Of a DNA stretch of 64,000 nt, positions 41,803 to 49,660 are shown in pieces. The stretch lies in NCBI GenBank assembly GCA_028284235.1, contig JANQSC010000029.1, forward strand, positions 62,001 to 126,000. The letters run 5' to 3'. Source of the DNA: Opitutaceae bacterium (GTDB lineage: Bacteria; Verrucomicrobiota; Verrucomicrobiia; Opitutales; Opitutaceae). A program made the translations under genes and the position numbers. The notes beneath the pieces are model-generated. The model searched no databases. It had not been told where the DNA came from and saw only the letters and a list, made by a program, of their open reading frames with translations. How positions within the stretch are numbered: position 1 is the first letter of the stretch; every line of letters begins with the position of its first letter.

Positions 41803-42765
41803 CTAGCTATTCCCCTTCTTGGATTGGTAGAAAATAATGAATCCAAACACATACTCTATTATCGCCCCTGCAAACGCCCCAACATAGGCAGGGGCCTGGA
41901 ATGCGGCCAGGAGGAATCCTGAAAGAGCGAGCGTAGCGCCGAACAACAGATAGATCTTTGTTCCGTAGAGCGTTTCGAAGGTGAGATAACGACCGCCAAT
42001 CATCAAGAGCATCGCCGGGAAAAACAACGCTGGGCGATGAAGCGACAAGACAAAGGCAATCGGGATGGAGAGCAGCATCCAGACCGTTCCGTAAACTGCT
42101 AACGGAGCGAGCGGATTGTCTTTGGCATGCTTTCCCGTTCTGCCGAGGATCTTCGACAAGATCACCGATGCCGGAAAGATAGCCATGCCTCCGAAAATCA
42201 ATGTGAATATGCCTTCTTTTGAACCGACAAACGTCGCAACAATAGCCGCAGCGAGCCAAGCGGACGCAGAGCACACCGCTCCCGTGGCCCCGCCGAAGTA
42301 GGCGGACTGCATGTCTTTTTGAGCTTCTGTGATGTCTTTCATTTTCTTACCTGGCGTTGAGTTCAGACGCGTCGGCTTACCAACGGTATCACCACCGTCT
42401 TGTTCTCCCAATTTTTCAATTTGGACTTTGATTGCTTTTAGAACGAAATCTGAATCTAGATCATATCCCGTTACATTTGCCCCTGACCAATTCACTCCTA
42501 CCAATAGCCCATCTCTCTTCAGTTTAGGCAGCCATCGGTCCTTAAATGCTTCCCAAGAAATCTCGTAGGGTTCAAAATTTGCGTACGCAGGAGCTTTTTC
42601 CCTAATTCTCTGGATTCTGGATACAGATGACCAAAAGGGCTGGACTCGTATTCCATCTATATTCTTTGGAGCCGGAAATCCTTCTTCGTCCTTTATCGTC
42701 CAAACTCTCTTTTCTTTCGCTACCTGACGATAAAATGCGTGCGCGTGCGATGCAGAGTTGCTCAC
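41803..42765 (-). CDS. DUF2750-like domain fused to a polytopic membrane domain
   Basis: 320 residues. Residues about 1-110 match the DUF2750 pattern: FYRQVAKEKRVWTIKD, then PFWSSVSRIQRI, WEAFKDRWLPKLKRDG and GVNWSG. After a linker, about 150-315 contain six membrane segments with DMQSAYFGGATGAVCSASAW at the start, similar to the DUF7010-like membrane domain. Neither domain has a known activity. A fusion of the two is unusual to me and may link a cytosolic sensor to the membrane. Confidence 0.7.
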   Translation of the reverse strand: MSNSASHAHAFYRQVAKEKRVWTIKDEEGFPAPKNIDGIRVQPFWSSVSRIQRIREKAPAYANFEPYEISWEAFKDRWLPKLKRDGLLVGVNWSGANVTGYDLDSDFVLKAIKVQIEKLGEQDGGDTVGKPTRLNSTPGKKMKDITEAQKDMQSAYFGGATGAVCSASAWLAAAIVATFVGSKEGIFTLIFGGMAIFPASVILSKILGRTGKHAKDNPLAPLAVYGTVWMLLSIPIAFVLSLHRPALFFPAMLLMIGGRYLTFETLYGTKIYLLFGATLALSGFLLAAFQAPAYVGAFAGAIIEYVFGFIIFYQSKKGNS

Positions 42766-42841
42766 TTTTCAAAATCGAGGTCGCACGACGTGCTCATGCA
42801 ATTGTACTCTAGCGTCTCGACTGGTTCGGCTTAAAATAGAT

Positions 42842-43042
42842 CTACTTCGCTTTGAACTTCGCGGCGTCGATGATTGACCACAGATGGATCAGCCAACCGA
42901 GAAGGAATACCCAGAGGGCTGCCGCGAGCACAAACTGAATGATGGCGATTACCAACCTCCCCTGCAGCAACTGCCCGAGCCCCGGGATGAAAAAACTACA
43001 GAGCGCCGCAAGCACGTTCCCTCCTGATCCTTGTCCTGACAT
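42842..43042 (-). CDS. Small two-helix membrane protein, 66 aa (TM2-like)
   Basis: MSGQGSGGNVLAALCSFFIPGLGQLLQGR shows the Ser-x-x-x-Pro-Gly-Leu-Gly-Gln turn common to TM2-domain and related small proteins, followed by a second helix (AIIQFVLAAALWVFLLGWLI) and a short charged end. Function unknown. It is followed by a 76-base gap and the DUF2750 fusion gene. Confidence 0.65.
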   Translation of the reverse strand: MSGQGSGGNVLAALCSFFIPGLGQLLQGRLVIAIIQFVLAAALWVFLLGWLIHLWSIIDAAKFKAK

Positions 43043-43143
43043 AGTGAAGTAATGTGTTTTAATTTATTTTTTTGAAAAGCTAGGCCCACTACCGTTAGGA
43101 CACGCGAGCTTACAAATCTGTGTACACCGTATTGTCCGGTTGG

Positions 43144-43311
43144 TTACTTTTTCTTTTTGGGTTTGATGAGTCCTCGGGCTTGGAGCGCTTCATCCACGAG
43201 CTGCCTAACCACGTATCCCATGGTTCGGTCGTCTTTTTCTGCCAGAGATCTAACGATCTTTTCAGTTTCCTCGTCGACCCTAACAGAAAGCGTCGTGTTC
43301 TTCTTCGTCAT
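43144..43311 (-). CDS. CopG-type ribbon-helix-helix protein, 55 aa
   Basis: Minus-strand reading from ATG 43311 to TAA 43144 gives MTKKNTTLSVRVDEETEKIV, then RSLAEKDDRTMGYVVRQLVD and a Lys-rich tail. The strand NTTLSVRVD and the two helices, with the turn between them, match CopG/Arc antitoxin-like DNA-binding proteins. It is divergent from the gene at 43394, with an inverted repeat between them, as in autoregulated toxin-antitoxin or repressor loci. No ribosome-binding site is obvious. Confidence 0.7.
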   Translation of the reverse strand: MTKKNTTLSVRVDEETEKIVRSLAEKDDRTMGYVVRQLVDEALQARGLIKPKKKK

Positions 43312-43322
43312 GATCCGCGAAA

Positions 43323-43397
43323 ATGAAGAAAATGCCTTTACAGACCAATCCGATTATCGCAATTATTGCAGTAATCGCAGTAACTGCAATATTATGA
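43323..43397 (+). CDS. Possible 24-residue hydrophobic peptide
   Basis: From ATG 43323 to TGA 43397 the frame reads MKKMPLQTNPIIAIIAVIAV followed by TAIL. The end overlaps the ATG at 43394 (ATGA). The Ala/Ile/Val-rich part resembles a membrane peptide. However, the same bases contain the TTGCAGT/ACTGCAA repeat, which could produce the pattern by itself, and no clear ribosome-binding site is seen. Kept only as a candidate. Confidence 0.25.
   Translation: MKKMPLQTNPIIAIIAVIAVTAIL
43366..43389. promoter_or_regulatory. Candidate operator between CopG-like gene and divergent gene
   Basis: TTGCAGT (43366-43372) and ACTGCAA (43383-43389) form an inverted repeat with a 10-base centre that contains a further GCAGT. 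It lies 55 bases from the start of the RHH gene and just before the divergent gene, so it is a plausible binding site for the RHH protein. Confidence 0.4.
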
Positions 43398-43681
43398 TCA
43401 AAGGAATGGACTCTGAAACAATTCGCCGCTACGCGGTAACACGAAACCAAGTCGACGAAAACGCGGACCTAATCATCTGCATCGCTTCGGTCTTTTCCGT
43501 TCTCGAGGAATGGCCAGACGACCGGATAGAAATCAGTCCCTTTGCCTTGGGCAAACTGAACAACCTAATAACGCTCTATTCATGCCGCATCCTCTCTGCC
43601 TTGGAGGACTTCGCATCTGCCCGGGACGCTGAGGACTTTGTTGAGAAACTGGAAGAAAGCGACGAATCAGGAGAATCTTAG
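43394..43681 (+). CDS. Hypothetical protein divergent from the CopG-like gene, 95 aa
   Basis: The start at ATG 43394 (MIKGMDSETIRRYAVTRNQ) is favoured over 43406 because it overlaps the stop of the small upstream frame; a GGA precedes the second ATG by only two bases. The protein is helical and acidic (LNNLITLYSCRILSALEDFA, then a Glu-rich end). No family is recognised. The arrangement with the RHH gene is reminiscent of a toxin-antitoxin pair in divergent layout, but the sequence does not support a toxin family. Confidence 0.5.
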   Translation: MIKGMDSETIRRYAVTRNQVDENADLIICIASVFSVLEEWPDDRIEISPFALGKLNNLITLYSCRILSALEDFASARDAEDFVEKLEESDESGES

Positions 43682-43744
43682 TTGCCTACAACGCCAACAA
43701 CTTACTGATCCCCTGCCGCATGGTGTAGGCGACGCCCCTGTTGA

Positions 43745-44197
43745 TTATTGACTATTGACCCCTTTTGGGGCTCCCGGCACTTCGCCGACATCTATGGCGA
43801 GAGGGTTCCCGTTCGGATCCAGTTGAACGAGGCGGAAGAAGTACGAAATCGACCCTCCCAAGATCTGCAGGTCGAGCGAGAAGGAAACCACGCCATCGTC
43901 CGTCGAAGTGCGCTCGGTAAAGATCACCCAAGTCACGAGGTCATTGGAGACCTCCACACCGTAGAGCTGTCCAGAGCCTGCATTATCGTACTCGAAGGTC
44001 GCTTCAGTCCCCTCGAAGCTGATGTCTCGGATTCGCGGTTGTGCCTGTACGGGTTGGGGGAAAAGCAAGAGGCAGAGCAATAGCGCGGACGCTAGAAGAA
44101 TGAAATGCGAACTGCACCCTGCTCCCTTCCTCCCTACGATTCGTGGATAGAAGTTCCCGAAGAACCGTGAAGACACTGGTTTTCCCTGTATTTCCAT
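43745..44197 (-). CDS. Secreted hypothetical protein, 150 aa
   Basis: A long N-terminal leader is followed by a hydrophobic segment (FILLASALLLCLLLFPQPVQAQ), probably a signal peptide. The mature part is a single beta-rich domain (ATFEYDNAGSGQLYGVEVS, then LVTWVIFTE and YFFRLV) resembling a fibronectin-type or immunoglobulin-like fold of the kind seen in Verrucomicrobia surface proteins. No enzyme motifs. Confidence 0.6.
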   Translation of the reverse strand: MEIQGKPVSSRFFGNFYPRIVGRKGAGCSSHFILLASALLLCLLLFPQPVQAQPRIRDISFEGTEATFEYDNAGSGQLYGVEVSNDLVTWVIFTERTSTDDGVVSFSLDLQILGGSISYFFRLVQLDPNGNPLAIDVGEVPGAPKGVNSQ

Positions 44198-44561
44198 GTC
44201 ATTGCCTTTCTGCCAACACGTTATTCTGACAACGTTGCCATATCATCCCACGTTTGAATTCACCTAGCTATCAACAAGGAGTTCAGTTCGGCAAGCAGAT
44301 TGTCATTCGCCTCAGCGACTTGCTGATCCATGACTCCCTTTTGTCAAACACATCGCCTCGCAGAGGCGCCCATTTGCGACGAAGGCGCAACAAGCGAACA
44401 GAGTGAGCGTTGTTTAACATCGGTCGTTCCGACCTAGCGCCGACTCGTCGGCGATGGGTGTTCGTCGAAGACCCCGGCAAAGTCGGCGGCGACACGAACA
44501 ATTGGTTTGATTTTCACAACGATTCTTCGAGCCTTGTGTGGCCCAAAGAAACTTGTATTAC
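44198..44561. other. Gene-free interval rich in small hairpins
   Basis: No coding frame is convincing here. Short stems follow one another: GCCTC/GAGGC near 44350, GGTCG/CGACC near 44421-44433, and CGCCGAC/GTCGGCG near 44438-44454, the last two joined by CTAG-type linker TAG and followed by CGATGGG. This resembles a decayed right end of family A. Confidence 0.35.
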
Positions 44562-45944
44562 CTACGGAGTCGCCTTCTTCACCTCGGCAACTGCCTTCAC
44601 CGCGGCGGCCAAAATACACTCGTTCAAACCGGGATGGATGTAGATCATGTCCGCCAATTCGCGGACGTCGTTTTTCAAGTGCATCACCGCGAGGACTTGG
44701 TGAATAAGCGTGCACGATTCGGGTCCGACCAGGTGGCAGCCCAAGATCGAATAGTCCTCTACTGAAACCAGAAGTTTGATACGCGGATAGTCGACGCGCA
44801 TGGCCATGGCACGGGCGCTGGCGAGCCAGTCTTCGAATACGGACACGTAGGGCGTTCCGCTTGCTTTGACTTCTTCTTCGGTCAAGCCCACCGATGCCAC
44901 TTCCGGATGGGAGAATACCGCATGGGCGATGAGGCACTCGTCGATCGGTTCTGTGTTGCCTTTGAGAAACTGCGAACGCAAATAGCGCACTTCGTAGGTC
45001 GCCGCGTGTTGGAGCATGTAGCGTCCGTTCACATCGCCCGCGGCGTAGATGCCGGGTACTTGCGTCTGCAAGTGATCGTCGACCGTAATAAAACCGCGCG
45101 AGTTGGTTTCCAATCCCGTCCGCTCGAGATTGAGTCGCTCCGTATTCGGCTTGCGGCCGATGGCAAAGAGGATTCGCTCCGCTTCGAAGGTCACCGATTC
45201 GCCATGGATTGTGAAGGTCGCGATAAAGCGTCCCTCCTCGTACACCAGATCCGTCAAGTTCGCGTGACAATGCGTGGAGACGCTTTTGCTGAATTCGGTT
45301 TGAAAGACCGACTCAATATCGCTGTCCTCGCGACCGAGCAGCCGATCCCCGCGGGCGAAGAGATGCGTTTCGATGCCGACGCCGGCGAAAAAGGACGCCA
45401 TCTCGCAGCCGATAAATCCACCACCGACTACCAGGATGCTCTTCGGAGGATCTCCATCCAAGGGGAAGAGCGAATCGCTCGTCCAAACGGGCAGTTCCTT
45501 GAACGGCGGATCCGTCGGGTGTGATCCGGTTGCCAATACGATTCGCTCCGCCGTCAGCGAGCGGTCGTTGACTGAGAGCGTTTTCTCACCGGTAAAGCTC
45601 GCCTCCCCGCGGATGAGCTCGACGCCCGCGTCGAGCATGCGCGTTTCATAACGTCCGTCCACGCCACCGATGTAGTCGTCGACACTGTCGAATATCCGCT
45701 TCGTATCGATATTCTGGATCTCGGTATCGATAAAATGCCGCCCCGACTCCCGAGCGTGACGGGCCGCTTCGGCAAATCCGATGAGCAACTTGGAAGGAAC
45801 GCAGCCGCGATTTGGGCAGGTCCCACCCAATGTTCTCTCTTCGATCAGGGCCGTCTTCAGTCCCGCTTGAGCCGCCGCGGCCGCCAAAACGGATGCCCGG
45901 CCTCCTCCGACGACGATCAGATCAAAGGTCTCAACCGAACTCAC
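44562..45944 (-). CDS. FAD-dependent pyridine nucleotide-disulfide oxidoreductase (mycothione/mercuric reductase-like)
   Basis: 460 residues. The FAD-binding start is FDLIVVGGGRASVLAAAAA, in which Arg-Ala-Ser replaces the usual S/P-G-G after GxG. The redox-active disulfide is in GGTCPNRGCVPSK. The NAD-binding motif is LVVGGGFIGCEMASFF, and the second FAD motif is GIYAAGDVNG. The C-terminal dimer domain ends YIHPGLNECI, with the His-Pro catalytic pair. It is most like mycothione or glutathione-type reductases, though the substrate thiol is unknown. Its GTG start overlaps the stop of the MsrBA gene, linking it with thiol-dependent repair. Confidence 0.82.
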   Translation of the reverse strand: MSSVETFDLIVVGGGRASVLAAAAAQAGLKTALIEERTLGGTCPNRGCVPSKLLIGFAEAARHARESGRHFIDTEIQNIDTKRIFDSVDDYIGGVDGRYETRMLDAGVELIRGEASFTGEKTLSVNDRSLTAERIVLATGSHPTDPPFKELPVWTSDSLFPLDGDPPKSILVVGGGFIGCEMASFFAGVGIETHLFARGDRLLGREDSDIESVFQTEFSKSVSTHCHANLTDLVYEEGRFIATFTIHGESVTFEAERILFAIGRKPNTERLNLERTGLETNSRGFITVDDHLQTQVPGIYAAGDVNGRYMLQHAATYEVRYLRSQFLKGNTEPIDECLIAHAVFSHPEVASVGLTEEEVKASGTPYVSVFEDWLASARAMAMRVDYPRIKLLVSVEDYSILGCHLVGPESCTLIHQVLAVMHLKNDVRELADMIYIHPGLNECILAAAVKAVAEVKKATP

Positions 45945-46948
45945 AGGGTCGGCTCTCCCTGCAATCGATCGCTAAATTGAGCCCGCAGTTTCGCCAACTT
46001 CGGACTGATCACCGCCATGCAGTATCCAGCCTGCGGATTCGTTCGGTAGTAATTCTGGTGGTCGGCTTCTGCAGGATAAAACATCTCGAATTCCGCCAAC
46101 TCCGTCACAACTGGCGCGCCCAGTTCACTCGCTACCTCGTCTCTTACCGCAATCGCCTGTTCCCGCTCCGCGTCGTTGCGATAAAAAAGAACACTCCGAT
46201 ACTGCGTGCCCACATCCGCTCCTTGGCGGTTCAACGTTGTCGGATCATGGCTCGCGAAATGGAGACGAGCGAGATCGCCATAAGAAATCTCGGAAGGATC
46301 GTATTCGATCTGCACCACTTCCGCGTGACCGGTTTCACCTGTGCAGACTTGCCGGTAGCTCGGGTTTTCCGTAGCGCCGCCCGCGTAGCCGCTGGTCACG
46401 CTCTTCACGCCGCGCAGCTCTTGAAAAAACGCTTCCGTACACCAGAAGCACCCGCCGCCGAAAGTGGCGAGAGCGAGAGTCTTCTCCGATTCATCGGGTT
46501 CCTGTACCTTTTTCATGGATACCGCATTGATACAGTACCGCAGTCCACTGGGAGCAGGCCCATCAGGAAAGACATGGCCGAGGTGAGCGTCGCAAGTATT
46601 GCAGGTGGTCTCGATGCGGGTCATTCCGTGCGAACTGTCGCCGTGGTAGGCGACCGCGTTTTCCTTGACCGGCTGCGTGAAGGACGGCCAGCCCGTTCCG
46701 CTTTCAAATTTCTCCGAGGCGTCGAAGAGCAAGGTGCCACAACACACGCAGGCATACCGCCCCGGCTCGAACAAACCACACATCTCCGAGCTGAAGGGAC
46801 GCTCGGTCCCTTTCAATCGCGTAACCCGAAACTCCTCTTCGCTCAACTGAGCGCTCCATTCCTCTTCGGTTTTCGTTACTCGCCGATCCGGTTCCGGGTT
46901 CCCCTTCTCCGCGAATTCAAGAATCTTGCTCCAGTTCAACATAGTCAC
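45941..46948 (-). CDS. msrBA: Bifunctional peptide methionine sulfoxide reductase (MsrB-MsrA fusion)
   Basis: 335 residues. The N-terminal MsrB domain (about 20-145) has zinc Cys pairs (CVCCG and CNTC) and the catalytic Cys in RYCINAVSM. The C-terminal MsrA domain starts at about 158 and has GGGCFWCTEAFF with the catalytic Cys, SGYAGG, and FASHDPTTLNRQGADVG. It repairs both epimers of methionine sulfoxide using thiol reductants. The next gene, overlapping by four bases, is a disulfide reductase which could supply electrons. Confidence 0.93.
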   Translation of the reverse strand: MTMLNWSKILEFAEKGNPEPDRRVTKTEEEWSAQLSEEEFRVTRLKGTERPFSSEMCGLFEPGRYACVCCGTLLFDASEKFESGTGWPSFTQPVKENAVAYHGDSSHGMTRIETTCNTCDAHLGHVFPDGPAPSGLRYCINAVSMKKVQEPDESEKTLALATFGGGCFWCTEAFFQELRGVKSVTSGYAGGATENPSYRQVCTGETGHAEVVQIEYDPSEISYGDLARLHFASHDPTTLNRQGADVGTQYRSVLFYRNDAEREQAIAVRDEVASELGAPVVTELAEFEMFYPAEADHQNYYRTNPQAGYCMAVISPKLAKLRAQFSDRLQGEPTL

Positions 46949-47025
46949 AGTACAGGACGCTCCAAAGCGCGGAAATGTTGCAATGGGCGTATCGTTGGCG
47001 ACAAAGCGCTCGGCCGCCGGACACG

Positions 47026-47652
47026 TTAGGAGTTCTTGGTCGCGGTCACGTCGAGCCGGATCACGACCTCGTCGCGAATCAAGTCGTCCGCCTTGCCTTT
47101 GTACGCGACCCCGAAATCAAAGCGCATGATGTCGAATTCCGCTTTCAAACGCACCTCCGAATCCGTGATGTCGACCTCGGGCGAAAACGAAATACTCTTG
47201 GTCACGCCGCGCAAAGTGAGATTGCCGGTCATCTCCAGTCCCGATCCCGTGCTTGTGACAGACGTCACCGCGAATTCCGCAGTCGGGTGTTCCGGCACGG
47301 CGAAAAAGTCGTCGTTCTTCAAATGCCCCGTGAGTCGGTTGCTGTCGGAATGAAGGGAGTTCATGTCGATAGTCACCTTGCTCGGCGGCACAATCTGCCC
47401 ACCCGCAACCGCGATGACCCCGTCGAAGGAATTAAAACCCCCGCTGTGGCTCCCCGTCACTTTCGAACCCACGAATTCGATTGTGGAATCCGAACTAATC
47501 GCGTAGGTCGCCGCATCCGCGACTGCCGCAACATCTTTAACCGCGTCCGCGACACGAGCCGACTCCGTATCGTCGGCAGGGTTGGAGCAGCCAGTGAGAA
47601 TCAAGAAGGCGGCAGAGGAAATAGCGAGCGAATGGATCTTAAGTGTATTCAT
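47026..47652 (-). CDS. YceI-family lipoprotein
   Basis: The start is the ATG at 47652 (MNTLKIHSLAISSAAFLILT), which gives a lipobox LTGC and a mature Cys near 22; the open frame runs 12 codons further upstream. The YceI beta-barrel is visible from TIEFVGSKVTGSHSGGF, the DMNSLHSD strand, HLKNDDFF and MTGNLTLRGVTKSISF. YceI proteins bind isoprenoid-type lipids in the periplasm. It follows MsrBA in the same orientation across 77 bases. Confidence 0.82.
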   Translation of the reverse strand: MNTLKIHSLAISSAAFLILTGCSNPADDTESARVADAVKDVAAVADAATYAISSDSTIEFVGSKVTGSHSGGFNSFDGVIAVAGGQIVPPSKVTIDMNSLHSDSNRLTGHLKNDDFFAVPEHPTAEFAVTSVTSTGSGLEMTGNLTLRGVTKSISFSPEVDITDSEVRLKAEFDIMRFDFGVAYKGKADDLIRDEVVIRLDVTATKNS

Positions 47653-47731
47653 ACCCGCTACCCCAATCCCCCGCGACGGCTGAGTCAATTCCGTAAGGAC
47701 TCACTCCTCCCCTCAACCAAAGAAACCTAAT

Positions 47732-47848
47732 GTCATCGTTCCACGAGGACTCCCTATTTGCTGCAACATGTCTCGGCGTAGTCTCACCAGTGGGACGAAG
47801 ACGGAAGCAGCACCCTAGCCATCCCGTCAAAGACGGGAGAGCGATGAC
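47732..47848. repeat. Shortened, diverged family A copy (A5')
   Basis: Begins GTCATCGTTCCACGAGGACTC and ends AGACGGGAGAGCGATGAC, keeping both end boxes and CCCTAGCC, CCCGTC/GACGGG, but most inner hairpins are lost or altered. It directly precedes copy A5. Confidence 0.5.
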
Positions 47849-47854
47849 AAAGAA

Positions 47855-48063
47855 GTCATCGTTCCTTACTCGCTTCGCTCGCTCGTCACTAGGAGTCTCC
47901 GCCCCGCGGGGCCACTAAAGATCCCTCCCGCTTAGCGGGAGAGAAATAAAGTCATTAGAAAGGGACCTTACTTGCCGATCGAAGGGAGGCATCCTTATTT
48001 CCGCAGCGCGGATCCTAGCCCCGACCATGTCGGGATCTTCGACGAAGCAACGAGAGCGATGAC
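47855..48063. repeat. Multi-hairpin family A, copy A5
   Basis: Begins GTCATCGTTCCTTACTCGC and ends AGAGCGATGAC. The first stem is changed to a GCG-rich form, then CTAGGAGT, stem CCGC-CCC-GCGG, stem CCCTCCCG/CGGGAGAG, AATAAAGTCATT, GGCATCCTTATTT, CCGC/GCGG and GATCCTAG. An extra stem ATCTTCGACGAAG stands near its right end. It lies 73 bases downstream of the mannonate dehydratase stop. With A5' it fills the gap 47653-48136. Confidence 0.75.
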
Positions 48064-48136
48064 AAAACTTCGTCGATTGTGTACTGTAATCCGAATACAC
48101 CGTCTTTGGACAACATCGGAAGCGCTTTTGGAAAAG

Positions 48137-49213
48137 CTACCGAACCTCCCGCTTCACCCGTTCCATAGTCGCCTTCAAATAACCCATCGCGTAAGCCATC
48201 CCCGCATGCCACGGCGCGCCGCAAGAAACTTCCGGCGTGTGGTCCGGAACAACCACCCCGTCGAAACCATTCCGCTCCAAAATCGATAATGCCCGAAACA
48301 TGTTGATGTCCCCTTCGTCGATGAATACCTCTTGGTAGCGCGGCACCTTCCCCGTCACATTCCGAGCATGCACATACGCGATATCGCCTGACTTGGAATA
48401 GCGGTCGATGTTCTCGTACAAGTCGCCCGTGCTCATTTCCTGGATACTACCCATACAATACTCGAGCGCATTGGAGGGACTCCGGACCACATCCAGCAGT
48501 CGATCATACTTGTCCGGCTGGTTCACCAGCCGCGCCATCCCTCTCAAAGTTTCAACCGGCGGATCGTCTGGATGAGCCGCCAATCGCACGCCACTCTCCT
48601 CCGCCACGGGAACCAATTCTTCTAGAAAAACAGTCAACCGCTCCCACAGTTCCGTTTCGCTCACCGGCGGAATCTCGCCTTCGGGCGCATCCGGATCGTA
48701 GGTCATATTCCACGCCATGCCCCGAGGAATCGGCTGCGACAAATCCACATTTTCCGAATCAAACACTAGCGATTCCGCTTTCCCACGCCCCACCGGCTCC
48801 TTCGTCCAACCCCACACACCGGCAATGCTGAAATTGTAGCCCACGATCGGGATGCCCGCCTTCCCAATGTCACGAATCACCGCCTTCAGCCCATCCAACT
48901 GCTCCGCCCGTTTCGGTCCATCCAGCAATACATCGTACCAATGAGACGGATCGAAATTCTCGATCGCTTCCAAAACCAAACCGTGCGATTCAACCTCCCG
49001 CCGCAAAGCCGTCAGCTCTTCCAGCTCCCAGAGCTTCCCCTCATTTTGCGTCACCCCCCAACCGCGCCGATCGTCGCCGCGCGACAAACTCGGATTCCGC
49101 CCCCCAAAATAGTCGACCAAATGAACCACCACATGCGTTGCTCCCAGTTGACGAGCAAAGCGAAAATTGTCCCGATTCAACGACTGCCGATAAAGACTGA
49201 ACCCCAGTTTCAT
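48137..49213 (-). CDS. uxuA: Mannonate dehydratase (UxuA family)
   Basis: 358 residues with the TIM-barrel pattern of UxuA. The start is MKLGFSLYRQSLNRDNFRFA. The metal/substrate segments VGYNFSIAGVWGW, GVRLAAHPDDPP, EYCMGSIQEM and FIDEGDINMFRAL are visible, the last with Asp and Glu residues expected at the metal site. It dehydrates D-mannonate to 2-keto-3-deoxygluconate in glucuronate or alginate breakdown. No uxuB or kdgK gene is adjacent. Confidence 0.87.
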   Translation of the reverse strand: MKLGFSLYRQSLNRDNFRFARQLGATHVVVHLVDYFGGRNPSLSRGDDRRGWGVTQNEGKLWELEELTALRREVESHGLVLEAIENFDPSHWYDVLLDGPKRAEQLDGLKAVIRDIGKAGIPIVGYNFSIAGVWGWTKEPVGRGKAESLVFDSENVDLSQPIPRGMAWNMTYDPDAPEGEIPPVSETELWERLTVFLEELVPVAEESGVRLAAHPDDPPVETLRGMARLVNQPDKYDRLLDVVRSPSNALEYCMGSIQEMSTGDLYENIDRYSKSGDIAYVHARNVTGKVPRYQEVFIDEGDINMFRALSILERNGFDGVVVPDHTPEVSCGAPWHAGMAYAMGYLKATMERVKREVR

Positions 49214-49301
49214 ACACCAAAGCTACACCCACCCGCTCAAAACTCCATTCCCAATACGGCTTTACGGTCGACCAAAGAAGTAACCAACAACCGCAGCGAA
49301 G

Positions 49302-49381
49302 GTAGGGCCCGATCGCCGAGCGGGCCGCGTTGGTTGAGTCACACTCTCGTGAATGCGGCCCGATCGCCGAGCGGGCCCTAC
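49302..49381. repeat. GTAG-type REP pair, copy B2
   Basis: GTAGGGCCCGATCGCCGAGC opens the element and its closely matching inverse GATCGCCGAGCGGGCCCTAC closes it, with GTAG on both outside ends. It lies in the 446-base gap 49214-49660 together with the hairpin chain at 49454. Confidence 0.7.
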
Positions 49382-49453
49382 CAAAGAAACCCAGTTTTCA
49401 AAACACTCACTAGAACACGATTTTAACTAGTTTTGTGACTTCGCTTAGTTGTG

Positions 49454-49600
49454 CAACAGTCGCTTCGCGAAATGCTGCGTTCGCAGCAACAGGATCCCAC
49501 TTCGCGGGAACAAGATTTGGTTTTGAGGTGAGTATCTTGCTCCCGCGCAGCGGGATCCTGCTATCGCGCAGCGATATCTGATTCCGGAGGAATCACTGTT
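49454..49600. repeat. Multi-hairpin palindrome, family D
   Basis: Opens AACAGT and closes ACTGTT. Successive stems are TCGC/GCGA, GCTGC/GCAGC, CCC/GGG, CCCGC/GCGGG, ATCGC/GCGAT and GATTCC/GGAATC. Linkers in the left half (CAGGATCCC, AACAAGAT) are the reverse complement of those in the right half (ATCTTG, GGGATCCTG). The logic is the same as in family A, but the linker sequences differ. Confidence 0.65.
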
Positions 49601-49660
49601 CTAATTCAATTTGGCAGTCCCTAACACTTTACTGAAAAGCGAATTTCACATGGAGTCTCA

